From: Lactobacillus equicursoris DSM 19284 = JCM 14600 = CIP 110162
GTDB lineage: Bacteria; Bacillota; Bacilli; Lactobacillales; Lactobacillaceae
Reading direction: 5' to 3'
Length of the DNA stretch: 64,000 nucleotides
Assembly (NCBI RefSeq): GCF_001434815.1
Contig: NZ_AZDU01000002.1
Location: 55,742-119,741, forward strand
Shown here: positions 25,797 through 33,205 of the stretch, one piece after another
Layout of the letters: every line of letters begins with the position of its first letter
Numbering within the stretch: position 1 is the stretch's first letter
The notes under the pieces: model-generated
Seen by the model: only the letters and a program-made list of their open reading frames with translations
Database searches by the model: none
Told to the model about the DNA's origin: nothing
Program-made: the position numbers and the translations under genes

Positions 25797-27116
25797 CTAA
25801 ATGGTAAATTCGGCAAAATTGCTTTCGCCGTCATCTGAGTCAGCTTGATCCTCAATCAAATACTGGTCTGACCCCATTAAATCCGTAATCTTTTGGTCAG
25901 GATTTTGCATCGAAAGATCCAAAAGCTCGATAAAGTCCCGGATAATTTCTCTTGGCGTAAGCTTGCGCTCAGCCCCCACTCGGCCATATTCCAGCTTGAT
26001 AAAGGCAGCTAGGTCAGCTTCAGTGATCTTTTTGTCATAGCCGTATAGCCCTGCATGCATGTCAGCTAATTTTTCCACCAGAATCAGCATCTCTTCCGGC
26101 GTTAAGGGCTCTAGGTGAATGACCGGCGCATTCAAGTCCCGGTTGCCTTCTTTAGAAAACTTGCCTTCAGCGAGGCGCGATCTCAAGGCCTCATAAGAGT
26201 AAACGCCCCGGCGCCGGTCTTCAACCGCTTGCGGGGTCGCCCCCATCAAGATGCCCAGGTACTTGGCCTTGCCCTGCATGGCGTCGTTATACATGGTCAA
26301 GAGCTTTTCATAGTTGTACTGGCGGGAGATCGCATTTGGAATCTTATAGAGGTTGACCAGCTCGTCGATCATGACAAAAAGGCCGCTATAGCCGGCTTGT
26401 CTAAAGAAGACGGCAAATAATTTCAAATAGTCATACCAGTCATCGTCTGAAATGATAATGTTGACGCCCAAATCGGCACGCGCTTCGCTCTTTAGCCGGT
26501 ATTCGCCTCTAAACCACTTCACGACCTTGCCCTTGCTGTCTTCATCGCCACTCACATAAGCGTCATAGTAGCGAATCAAGAGCTTGGCAAAGTCAAAGCC
26601 GTGCACCATTTCGTTTAAGCTTAAGACCTGTTCTTGGATCTTCTTGGCAACGGTTTGGTTAAAGTTAGGCGAGTCGTATGGCAGCTCTTGCGCCACTTCC
26701 GTTTGGACCTGGTTAATCCAGCGGTCCAAAATCAAGGTCAAGGCCCCGCCTTCTGGCCGAGTCTTGGTGGCCAGGTTTTGGATCAGCTCACGGTAAGTGG
26801 CTAGCCCCTGCCCCTTTGACCCATGCAGGCGCCTTTCAGGCGACAAGTCCCCATCAGCCACAATGAAGTTTTTGTCCATCACATAGTTTCTGATCGTCTG
26901 GAGCAAAAAACTCTTCCCTGACCCATACTGGCCGACGATAAAGCGAAAAGAGGCACCGCCATCAGTGACCAAGTCCACGTCTTGCAAGAGCGCGTCAATT
27001 TCAGCCTTGCGGCCCACGGTAATGTAGGGCAGACCAATGCGGGGCACGACCCCACCTTTTAAAGAGTTGATTACGGTTTGCGCGATTCTTTTTGGCACGC
27101 GTCTTTTCTTCTCCAC
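25797..27116 (-). CDS. BrxD-type P-loop ATPase (DUF2791 / BREX ATP-binding family)
   Basis: AAA+/ORC-like ATPase of 439 residues. Walker A is GQYGSGKS (62-69) and Walker B LFVMIDEL (246-253); a family-specific segment FIVADGDLSPERRLHG (84-99) follows, and GILMGATPQAVED (288-300) is the sensor region. This pattern matches BrxD, which accompanies the Lhr-like helicase in type 2 BREX. The GTG start overlaps the TerB gene stop by one base (TAGTG) with GAGGAA six bases before it, so translation is coupled. No PglX methyltransferase or PglZ lies nearby, so this is not a complete BREX locus. Probably forms a complex with the helicase (inference). Confidence 0.88.
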   Translation of the reverse strand: MEKKRRVPKRIAQTVINSLKGGVVPRIGLPYITVGRKAEIDALLQDVDLVTDGGASFRFIVGQYGSGKSFLLQTIRNYVMDKNFIVADGDLSPERRLHGSKGQGLATYRELIQNLATKTRPEGGALTLILDRWINQVQTEVAQELPYDSPNFNQTVAKKIQEQVLSLNEMVHGFDFAKLLIRYYDAYVSGDEDSKGKVVKWFRGEYRLKSEARADLGVNIIISDDDWYDYLKLFAVFFRQAGYSGLFVMIDELVNLYKIPNAISRQYNYEKLLTMYNDAMQGKAKYLGILMGATPQAVEDRRRGVYSYEALRSRLAEGKFSKEGNRDLNAPVIHLEPLTPEEMLILVEKLADMHAGLYGYDKKITEADLAAFIKLEYGRVGAERKLTPREIIRDFIELLDLSMQNPDQKITDLMGSDQYLIEDQADSDDGESNFAEFTI

Positions 27117-29029
27117 TATGCTTCCTCGATTCCTAAAATTTCTAACAAGTCTGGCCGGTAGTCCTCGATGATTTCGGCACTGTCCCCGTTGCTGTCGATG
27201 ACCGTATCGCCGATTTCATCAAAAAGCTTGTCGTTAATGCCGTCGACCAGGACCGACAAAAAGAGGTGGTTCTGCTTGAGCAAAGTCTGATAGTCCTCTC
27301 CCTTGACTAGGTCCAGCAAAAAGCTGACTTCAAGTGGACTTAAGCCATAGTCATTTTCGGCTTGGGGACTAGCCATTTCTTTATCCTCTTCTTCAGTTTT
27401 TTGAACTGGATTTTCCTTTTCTGCTATTTTTTTAGCTTCTTCAGCCTCTAATGCTTTCTCTTCTTCAGTCAGCAGGTTGTCCCGGGTCACCGAGGCATCG
27501 GCCCGGATCTGGCCCAATTTCGACAAATCCAGGTCAATCTTGGGCCGACTTGCTTCTTTTTGTTCAGCCAAAAAGGCATTTATTCCCTTTTTCAGGGCTT
27601 CTAGATAAGCCGGCGGCACCTTCTTTTCCTTGAGCTTGCGACCAAAATGAAGTGCATCCCTTAACAAGCGGTCAAATTCATGGACAAAGGCAGGCAGCAA
27701 CCGTCTTTGCTGCTGGCTGGGCCAATACTGGCTCACCTGCCACTGGCCACCTTGACAAAGATAGCTAATCCCGCCTGGTAAGGCAATTTCGGCTTCTTGA
27801 ACTGGATTGGGACTGTAAAAAGTTACCTCGTTAAATAAAGTCAAGGGAACAGTGAGCTTTTGCCCAACCATGGTCTCAAGCAGATCATATGGTCCCTCTC
27901 TTAAGGCCTGCCAAACCAGTTCCAGCGCCCGGTAAAACTTCTCAGGCTCTTTTTTCAGCAAGGGGTTGGCCTTTGGCTGATAGGGCGACAAGCTGCAGAG
28001 CCCCTGATACATCTCTAAGCCTGGCGTGTCTTTTTGCAAAAGGGCCTGGTAGTTTTCCCCGCGCTTGATTTCACTGGTGAACAGTTTTTCAATTTCTGCT
28101 TGGGGAAAGGCGTAATATACCATGTAATTTTGTAAAAGATGCTTTTGCTGCCAGGAGGTAATCAGGTTGCTCTTTTTGGCCATTTGCTCAAAGAGGCGGT
28201 TTAATTGCTCTAGACCCTCTTCTTTATTCTTGACCCCAATCTGGCAGACCAGTTCGCTTTCCAGGAGGTAATAATAAGCTTCTTGACCGCCGCCAGCTTC
28301 ACCTTTTCGGAACTGCGTCCGCCAGGTAAAATAGCCCCGAAGCTGCTTGGGCGTCAGGTCATGATAGACTGGCCGAGTCTTGACGACGGTGCCATGATAT
28401 GCTTCATCATCTTCATAGTCCGCCATCAGCTGACCCTGGTGGTAAAAGTTGATCTCTCGCCTTTTGGCAGCTGGAGCCTGATAGTCATAGGCTTCCTGCA
28501 TCTGCTTGATCCGGGCTGGAATCTCATTTTTCTCTTGCAGGCGGTTATGGTCGCTGGCCTGAATAAAGTCAGCTCTCGCCGGAATTTTTTCAGCTTGGTA
28601 CTCTTTTTCTTCAAGCTGACTTTTTTCACCAGTTTCCGGCAACAAGACAATATTTTCTTGTTCATGGACCTTTTCTGATCTTGGTGCCCTGTTTACTGGC
28701 CGCCCCGCCTGAAAGGCAGAATCGATCGTTTTATACAAAAAAGCTTCGTCCAGGTCAGGACTGGTCAAATCCACCCGGACCCAGCCCGGGTCTTGCATGA
28801 ACTGGCTCTGGCTAAAGGCCGGCCGGCTGGCAAAAAAGCGGGCTAGTGAACCCAGCTTAAGCTCCATGGCTTCTTCTGCCTCGTCCCCTTTTTCTTTAAA
28901 AAGGAGACCAAAACTCTCAGAAGCTCCCGGTGCAATCAACGCGGCTAGTGAGCGAGACTGGTTGCTGATAAATTCAATCTCGATCCCATATTTTCTTATT
29001 AAGTAGTCAGTCAGATCCGCCAGCTTCAT
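27116..29029 (-). CDS. TerB-N / TerB-C domain protein with a YjbR-like N-terminus
   Basis: First gene of the three-gene cassette, 637 residues. From about residue 185 it matches the TerB N-terminal associated domain (LTPKQLRGYFTWRTQFRKGE, then YYYLLESELVCQIGVKN), and the last 80 residues match TerB-C (LSPLEVSFLLDLVKGEDY, LVDGINDKLFDEIGD). An Ala/Glu/Lys-rich linker joins them. The first 110 residues look YjbR/MmcQ-like (LLFKEKGDE, LELKLG-type strand, DPGWVRVDL, LYKTIDSAFQ); this is my own pattern match and needs testing. The ATG at 29029 is chosen because GGGGTG is six bases upstream and the -10 at 29074-29079 rules out the in-frame start at 29071. TerB-N/C proteins have been linked by comparative genomics to stress and DNA-processing systems. 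Confidence 0.88.
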   Translation of the reverse strand: MKLADLTDYLIRKYGIEIEFISNQSRSLAALIAPGASESFGLLFKEKGDEAEEAMELKLGSLARFFASRPAFSQSQFMQDPGWVRVDLTSPDLDEAFLYKTIDSAFQAGRPVNRAPRSEKVHEQENIVLLPETGEKSQLEEKEYQAEKIPARADFIQASDHNRLQEKNEIPARIKQMQEAYDYQAPAAKRREINFYHQGQLMADYEDDEAYHGTVVKTRPVYHDLTPKQLRGYFTWRTQFRKGEAGGGQEAYYYLLESELVCQIGVKNKEEGLEQLNRLFEQMAKKSNLITSWQQKHLLQNYMVYYAFPQAEIEKLFTSEIKRGENYQALLQKDTPGLEMYQGLCSLSPYQPKANPLLKKEPEKFYRALELVWQALREGPYDLLETMVGQKLTVPLTLFNEVTFYSPNPVQEAEIALPGGISYLCQGGQWQVSQYWPSQQQRRLLPAFVHEFDRLLRDALHFGRKLKEKKVPPAYLEALKKGINAFLAEQKEASRPKIDLDLSKLGQIRADASVTRDNLLTEEEKALEAEEAKKIAEKENPVQKTEEEDKEMASPQAENDYGLSPLEVSFLLDLVKGEDYQTLLKQNHLFLSVLVDGINDKLFDEIGDTVIDSNGDSAEIIEDYRPDLLEILGIEEA

Positions 29030-29073
29030 CCGTTCACCCCATTTTTGCCTATTGCTCAATCTTAGCAACAAAC

Positions 29074-29103
29074 ATTATAACACATCTTCTAGCATTTTTT
29101 CGA
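29074..29103 (-). promoter_or_regulatory. Promoter of the TerB/ATPase/helicase operon
   Basis: On the minus strand an extended -10 TGTTATAAT (hexamer 29074-29079) with TCGAAA (29098-29103) at 18 bases. The -35 is overlapped by the LexA box at 29101-29114. Confidence 0.62.
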
Positions 29104-29114
29104 ACGCTTGTTCA
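29101..29114. promoter_or_regulatory. LexA box overlapping the TerB-operon promoter
   Basis: On the minus strand TGAACAAGCGTTCG matches CGAAC-RNRY-GTTYG at 13 of 14 positions, with a perfect GAAC-N4-GTTC core. It overlaps the -35 region, an ideal position for repression. Confidence 0.82.
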
Positions 29115-29170
29115 AGAACTTGCTAGCAACTTTTACATAAATAAAAAAAGAGAAAGAAAAAAGAAGAAAA

Positions 29171-29210
29171 AGCAAAATAAAAAGCCTGCTTCCGCATGGA
29201 AGCAGGCTTT
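29171..29210 (-). terminator. Terminator of rplS
   Basis: A 13-base stem (29181-29193 with 29198-29210) and GCAT loop, followed on the minus strand by a T-rich tract. Confidence 0.9.
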
Positions 29211-29220
29211 CTGGCGTCTA

Positions 29221-29568
29221 TTAACGACGACGTTCTGCGATACGAGCAGCCTTACCGCTACGAGTCCGCAGGTAGTAAAGCTTAGCGCGGCGTACGCGGC
29301 CGTGGCGAGTAACTTCAACCTTAGCAACACGTGGAGTGTTAACTGGGAAAGTCCGTTCAACGCCAACGCCTGAAGCGATCTTACGAACAGTGTAAGTAGC
29401 ACCGATGCCAGTGCCCTTCTTCTTGATTACAACACCTTCGAAGATCTGGATACGTTCGTGAGTACCTTCAACAACACGTACGTGAACACGAACAGTGTCC
29501 CCAGCACGGAAGTCAGGCATATCGTCACGAAGTTGTTCTTTAGTCAATTCTTGAATTAATGGATCCAT
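29221..29568 (-). CDS. rplS: 50S ribosomal protein L19
   Basis: Located at the 30S-50S interface. The 115-residue protein has the family signature [20 protein letters not shown] and [12 protein letters not shown] near the middle. It ends the rpsP-rimM-trmD-rplS cluster but is separated from trmD by 122 bases that hold a promoter and a possible L19 leader, so it can be expressed independently. AGGAGA precedes the ATG. Confidence 0.98.
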   Translation of the reverse strand: MDPLIQELTKEQLRDDMPDFRAGDTVRVHVRVVEGTHERIQIFEGVVIKKKGTGIGATYTVRKIASGVGVERTFPVNTPRVAKVEVTRHGRVRRAKLYYLRTRSGKAARIAERRR

Positions 29569-29646
29569 TATGTTTCTCCTTCTACGGCATTCATCAACCT
29601 TTTCGCGGCCAGCGGAACACCCCTAATCTTTTGTTGAAATACCAAC
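29569..29646 (-). promoter_or_regulatory. Candidate L19 leader upstream of rplS
   Basis: A 5' untranslated region of about 75 bases follows a good promoter. L19 leader RNAs are an established regulatory element in Firmicutes at exactly this position. The segment contains GC-rich stretches able to pair (GGTGTTCC...GGCCGCG region), but I could not fit the published consensus by eye. Confidence 0.4.
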
Positions 29647-29652
29647 TTCTAT

Positions 29653-29681
29653 ATAGTAGCAGATTTAAAAAGTCAGCGCAA
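29653..29681 (-). promoter_or_regulatory. Promoter of rplS
   Basis: On the minus strand TTGCGC (29676-29681), 17-base spacer, TACTAT (29653-29658), located between trmD and rplS. Confidence 0.58.
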
Positions 29682-29690
29682 GATTTTTTC

Positions 29691-30422
29691 TTAATTTTCT
29701 GAGTCAGCAATTTCTGCCTTGATATCAGCTAACATATGCTTTTCTTCTTTGGTCAAGTCCCGGCCCTCCAGCATGTCTGGACGGTGCAGGTAGGTCGCCT
29801 TTAAGGCTTGGTAGTGCCGCCATTCGGCAATATTGCCGTGGTTACCGGATAAAAGGATGTCAGGTACCTTCTGCCCTTCAAAGTCAGCTGGACGGGTATA
29901 TTGCGGATATTCCAGTAAGCCATCTGAAAAAGATTCTTCCACAGCCGACATGGCATTGCCCAAGATCCCTGGCAAAAGCCGCACCGTAGCGTCGATCATG
30001 GACATGGTTGGCAGTTCACCCCCAGTTAATACGTAGTCGCCGATCGACACCGTTTCGTCTGCCAAGTCATAAACCCGCTGATCAAAGCCCTCGAAGTGGC
30101 CGCAAATAAAGGTCAGATTCTCTTCTTTTGACCATTCCTGAGCCATCTGCTCGTTAAAAGTCTTGCCCTGAGGTGCAGTGATGATGACCTTGCCCTTATT
30201 TTCTAAAGATTCTAGAGCCGCCTTGATGGGCATGATTTGGAGGACCATCCCGGCCCCGCCCCCATACGGCGTGTCGTCAACAGAAGCGTGGGGTCTAGTT
30301 GAAAAATCGCGGAAGTTGACCAGGTTTAGTTTCCACTTGCCATCTTCTTGTCCGCGCCCAAGCAAAGAGACCTGCAAGGGGGTAAACATTTCTGGAAACA
30401 GGGTCAAAACATTGATCTTCAC
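29691..30422 (-). CDS. trmD: tRNA (guanine37-N1)-methyltransferase
   Basis: SPOUT-fold enzyme methylating G37 of tRNAs with a G36 and preventing frameshifting. The N-terminus KINVLTLFPEMF, the knot region GDYVLTGGELP and FEGQKVPDILLSGNHG are diagnostic. It is 243 residues. The start is a GTG overlapping the rimM stop by one base (TAGTG), so the two are coupled, as is normal for rimM-trmD. Confidence 0.97.
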   Translation of the reverse strand: MKINVLTLFPEMFTPLQVSLLGRGQEDGKWKLNLVNFRDFSTRPHASVDDTPYGGGAGMVLQIMPIKAALESLENKGKVIITAPQGKTFNEQMAQEWSKEENLTFICGHFEGFDQRVYDLADETVSIGDYVLTGGELPTMSMIDATVRLLPGILGNAMSAVEESFSDGLLEYPQYTRPADFEGQKVPDILLSGNHGNIAEWRHYQALKATYLHRPDMLEGRDLTKEEKHMLADIKAEIADSEN

Positions 30423-30931
30423 TATCTTAAGCCCTCCATCAATTGTACCCGGACTACTTTTTGCTCAATATCAACGCTCTTGACTACATCCGGAATATAA
30501 GGGATCCAGAACTTCTTTCCATTTTCTTCCGTAATTTCCCAAATATCGTTGGCACCTGGGGCTTCAATGTCAGTCAGTTCACCAATCTTTTCACCCTTTT
30601 CATCGTCAACGACCGTGCAGCCTAAGAGGTCCCGGTAGTAATATACCCCATCTGGCAATTCGCCTTGGTCTTCTTCGCTGACAACTAATTCTTGCCCCTT
30701 GACCTTTTCGGCTTCATCAATCCCGGGAATTTCGTTAAAGGTTACCAGCCAAAACTGCTTGAAGGGCCGGCCAGCCTTGACCGTCACTTCTTGGCGGTTT
30801 GGTCCAAGGTACAGTCTTGAGCCTTCAGCGAACCGGTCTTCAGGGAAATCAGTCGTGATCGCCACTTTCACTTCGCCCTTCAAGCCGTGCGTTGCCACGA
30901 TCTTGCCCACGTTGTAGTAGTTCATCGTCAT
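30422..30931 (-). CDS. rimM: Ribosome maturation factor RimM
   Basis: Assists 30S head assembly by binding S19. The N-terminal domain begins [19 protein letters not shown], and the C-terminal PRC-barrel has [22 protein letters not shown] and [14 protein letters not shown] chose the ATG at 30931, five bases after AAGGA; an in-frame TTG (30946) and an ATG (30925) are alternatives. The product is 169 residues. A hairpin with a T-run lies between rpsP and this gene, so read-through may set its level relative to S16. Confidence 0.95.
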   Translation of the reverse strand: MTMNYYNVGKIVATHGLKGEVKVAITTDFPEDRFAEGSRLYLGPNRQEVTVKAGRPFKQFWLVTFNEIPGIDEAEKVKGQELVVSEEDQGELPDGVYYYRDLLGCTVVDDEKGEKIGELTDIEAPGANDIWEITEENGKKFWIPYIPDVVKSVDIEQKVVRVQLMEGLR

Positions 30932-30945
30932 TTCGTTCCTTTTCA

Positions 30946-30978
30946 ATAAAAAAAGTTTGAAGCGCGTGCCTCAAACTT
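30946..30978 (-). terminator. Intercistronic terminator/attenuator between rpsP and rimM
   Basis: On the minus strand AAGTTTGA (30971-30978 side) pairs with TCAAACTT (30953-30960 side) around a ten-base loop, followed by TTTTTTT. It would reduce transcription of rimM-trmD relative to rpsP. Confidence 0.8.
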
Positions 30979-30985
30979 TCTCCAA

Positions 30986-31258
30986 TTACTTGTTGTACTT
31001 TTCGTCGTGCAACTTAGCCATCAAGCCAGCGCCTGACAGAAGTGAACGAACAGTGTCTGAAGGTTGTGCACCCTTCTTCAGCCATTCAAAGATCTTGTCT
31101 TCGTCCAGCTTCAATTCCTTTGGTTGTGAAACTGGGTTGTAGTAACCAACTTCTTCGATGAAGCGGCCATCACGTGGAGCACGTGAATCTGCAACAACGA
31201 TACGGTAAAATGGCTTTCTCTTGGCACCCATGCGGCGCATACGAATCTTAACTGACAT
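30986..31258 (-). CDS. rpsP: 30S ribosomal protein S16
   Basis: Small 30S assembly protein, 90 residues. The signature [33 protein letters not shown] covers the N-terminus. AGGAGG precedes the ATG. It has its own strong promoter at 31288-31316, separating it from ffh, and a terminator-like hairpin downstream. The khpA (ylqC) gene often found between rpsP and rimM is absent. Confidence 0.98.
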   Translation of the reverse strand: MSVKIRMRRMGAKRKPFYRIVVADSRAPRDGRFIEEVGYYNPVSQPKELKLDEDKIFEWLKKGAQPSDTVRSLLSGAGLMAKLHDEKYNK

Positions 31259-31287
31259 TATGTGTCCTCCTAAATTTCAATAGTTAT

Positions 31288-31316
31288 ACTATAGCACGGA
31301 AAAAAGGCCCTGTAAA
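31288..31316 (-). promoter_or_regulatory. Promoter of rpsP
   Basis: On the minus strand TTTACA (31311-31316), 17-base spacer, TATAGT (31288-31293): a near-consensus vegetative promoter 30 bases before the ATG. Confidence 0.75.
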
Positions 31317-31343
31317 GTATTTTCCCTTAACAGTTTCAAAAAA

Positions 31344-32774
31344 TTAGGAGTGGAACCGTTTAACCTTCTTCAGCCGCTTAGCCTTCTTCTTCTTAAAGCT
31401 CTTGCCCATCTTCCGCATGGCCATCTTAGCCATTGGAGAGTTCATCCCTGGCAATTTTTCCAGATCCTTGAAGTTGCCCTTGGTAACCTTGGACATCATG
31501 TCCTTGGCTACCTTGAATTCCTTGATCATCCGGTTGACTTCCACGATTGGCACCCCGCTCCCGGCAGCGATCCGGCGCCGGCGGCTTGGGTTTAGCAGGT
31601 TTTCGTCTTCTCTTTCTGCTGGAGTCATGGAGTAGACGATGGCCTTGGTGTGGGCGATCTGCTTTTCGTCAATGGACATGTTCTTTAATTGCGGGTTGTT
31701 GGCCATGCCTGGAATCATCTTCATGATTTCATCCAGTGGCCCCATCTTTTGTACCTGCTCTAACTGGTCAATGAAGTCGTTAAAGTCAAAGGTGTTTTCC
31801 CGCATCTTTTGGGCAACCTTTTCGGCTTGCTTAGCGTCGTAGTCTTGCTGAGCCTTTTCAATCAGAGTCAGCATGTCCCCCATGCCGAGGATTCTGGAAG
31901 CCATCCGGTCAGGGTGGAAGACTTCAAGATCGGTCAATTTTTCCCCTTGACCAGTAAAGAGGATTGGCTTGCCAGTTACGGCTCTAATGGACAAGGCGGC
32001 CCCGCCACGGGTGTCCCCGTCCAGCTTGGTCAAGATGATGCCGGTGATGTCCAGGCGGTCGTTAAAGCCTTGAGCCACGCCGGTTGCAGCTTGACCCGTC
32101 ATGGCATCAACGACCAAAAGGATGTTGTCTGGGTGGGCCACCGCCTTGACTTCTTCTAGTTCCTTCATCAAAGGTTCGTCGATTTCAAGACGCCCAGCCG
32201 TGTCGATGATGACGTAGTCGTTATGGTGCTTTTCGGCTTCGGCCAAACCAGCTTCCACGATCTTAGCAACGTTCTTTTCGTTTAAGTCGCTGTAAACGGG
32301 AACTTCCAGCTTTTCCCCAATCTGCTTGAGCTGGTCAATGGCGGCTGGCCGGTAGATGTCACCGGCAATCAGGAATGGCCGAGCCTTTTCTTCCTTCATC
32401 AGGCGGTAGGCCAGCTTACCAACCGTGGTGGTCTTACCAGTACCCTGCAGACCGACCATCATGATGATGGTTGGGATGTGCGGTGCCTTGTTTAGGGCAA
32501 CGGCTTCTTCCCCCATCATCTTGGTCAGTTCTTCGTTAACGATCTTGATGACTTGCTGACCTGGAGTCAGTGATTCTTGAACTTCTTGGCCCAGGGCCCG
32601 CTTTTTGATAGTCTTGATAAAGTCCTTAACGACTTTAAAATTAACGTCTGCTTCTAAGAGGGCCAGACGGATTTCTCTAGAAGCGGCGTTAATGTCATCT
32701 TCAGAAATCTTGCCCTTGCCAGTCAGGTTGCGCAGGGCTTTTTGCAATCGTTCGCTTAAATTTTCAAATGCCAT
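31344..32774 (-). CDS. ffh: Signal recognition particle protein Ffh (SRP54)
   Basis: GTPase that binds 4.5S RNA and signal sequences of nascent chains. The N-terminal four-helix domain is followed by the G domain (GLQGTGKTTTVGKLA, DTAGRLEIDEPL, TKLDGDTRGGAAL) and the Met-rich M domain (MIPGMANNPQLKNM, SRRRRIAAGSGVPIVEVNRMIKEF). The C-terminus is strongly basic. It is 476 residues and starts 5 bases after ylxM. Confidence 0.98.
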   Translation of the reverse strand: MAFENLSERLQKALRNLTGKGKISEDDINAASREIRLALLEADVNFKVVKDFIKTIKKRALGQEVQESLTPGQQVIKIVNEELTKMMGEEAVALNKAPHIPTIIMMVGLQGTGKTTTVGKLAYRLMKEEKARPFLIAGDIYRPAAIDQLKQIGEKLEVPVYSDLNEKNVAKIVEAGLAEAEKHHNDYVIIDTAGRLEIDEPLMKELEEVKAVAHPDNILLVVDAMTGQAATGVAQGFNDRLDITGIILTKLDGDTRGGAALSIRAVTGKPILFTGQGEKLTDLEVFHPDRMASRILGMGDMLTLIEKAQQDYDAKQAEKVAQKMRENTFDFNDFIDQLEQVQKMGPLDEIMKMIPGMANNPQLKNMSIDEKQIAHTKAIVYSMTPAEREDENLLNPSRRRRIAAGSGVPIVEVNRMIKEFKVAKDMMSKVTKGNFKDLEKLPGMNSPMAKMAMRKMGKSFKKKKAKRLKKVKRFHS

Positions 32775-32779
32775 TTACT

Positions 32780-33121
32780 TTATTCTCCTCTGACCAGCCG
32801 CAAGAGGGTTTGCAGCTGTTGTTTCGTACCGGCTACATCATCATCGTCTAGACAAGCCTCTGCATTTTCTAGTCCAGCTTCAATTTGGCCAAAAGTGGTC
32901 AAGAGCTGCAGCTTGGCTTCATATTTTTCCAGCGCCTTAGTGCTTCTCTTCAAGTTGTCATAGACCGCGGCTCTTGAAACCTGATGATTGTCGGCTATTT
33001 CACCTAGTGAAAGATCGTCATAATAATAATCTTCAAAATATTCTTGCTGCCCACTGGTTAGCAAGCTGCCATAGAGGGCGTATAAATCGCCCAGGGCTTC
33101 GTTTTTGCTTAGTTCATCCAT
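32780..33121 (-). CDS. ylxM: YlxM/p13-like SRP-associated helix-turn-helix protein
   Basis: Small protein (113 residues) encoded next to ffh in Firmicutes and shown in streptococci to modulate SRP. A sigma-like helix-turn-helix is visible: SLGEIADNHQVSRAAVYDNLKRS. The ATG at 33121 (MDELSKNEALGD) is chosen because AGGTG lies six bases upstream; an in-frame GTG at 33130 would lie almost on the predicted transcription start. Confidence 0.93.
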   Translation of the reverse strand: MDELSKNEALGDLYALYGSLLTSGQQEYFEDYYYDDLSLGEIADNHQVSRAAVYDNLKRSTKALEKYEAKLQLLTTFGQIEAGLENAEACLDDDDVAGTKQQLQTLLRLVRGE

Positions 33122-33139
33122 CTTTTTCACCTGGATATT

Positions 33140-33168
33140 AGTATATCAAAAAGTTGCCGGTCCATAAA
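33140..33168 (-). promoter_or_regulatory. Candidate promoter of ylxM-ffh
   Basis: On the minus strand TTTATG (33163-33168), 17-base spacer, TATACT (33140-33145). Confidence 0.45.
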
Positions 33169-33170
33169 GA

Positions 33171-33195
33171 AAAGCACCGCAAGATGCAGTGCTTT
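33171..33195 (-). terminator. Terminator of the dipeptidase gene
   Basis: On the minus strand AAAGCACTGCA and TGCGGTGCTTT form a hairpin (33171-33195) just after the pepD-like stop codon, followed by a short T-rich stretch. Confidence 0.75.
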
Positions 33196-33205
33196 AATAG
33201 CTAAT

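Noticed and set aside
23560..29029. Complete BREX locus
   Set aside because: Only BrxD- and BrxHI-type genes are present; no PglX methyltransferase, PglZ or PglW/PglY was found in the window.
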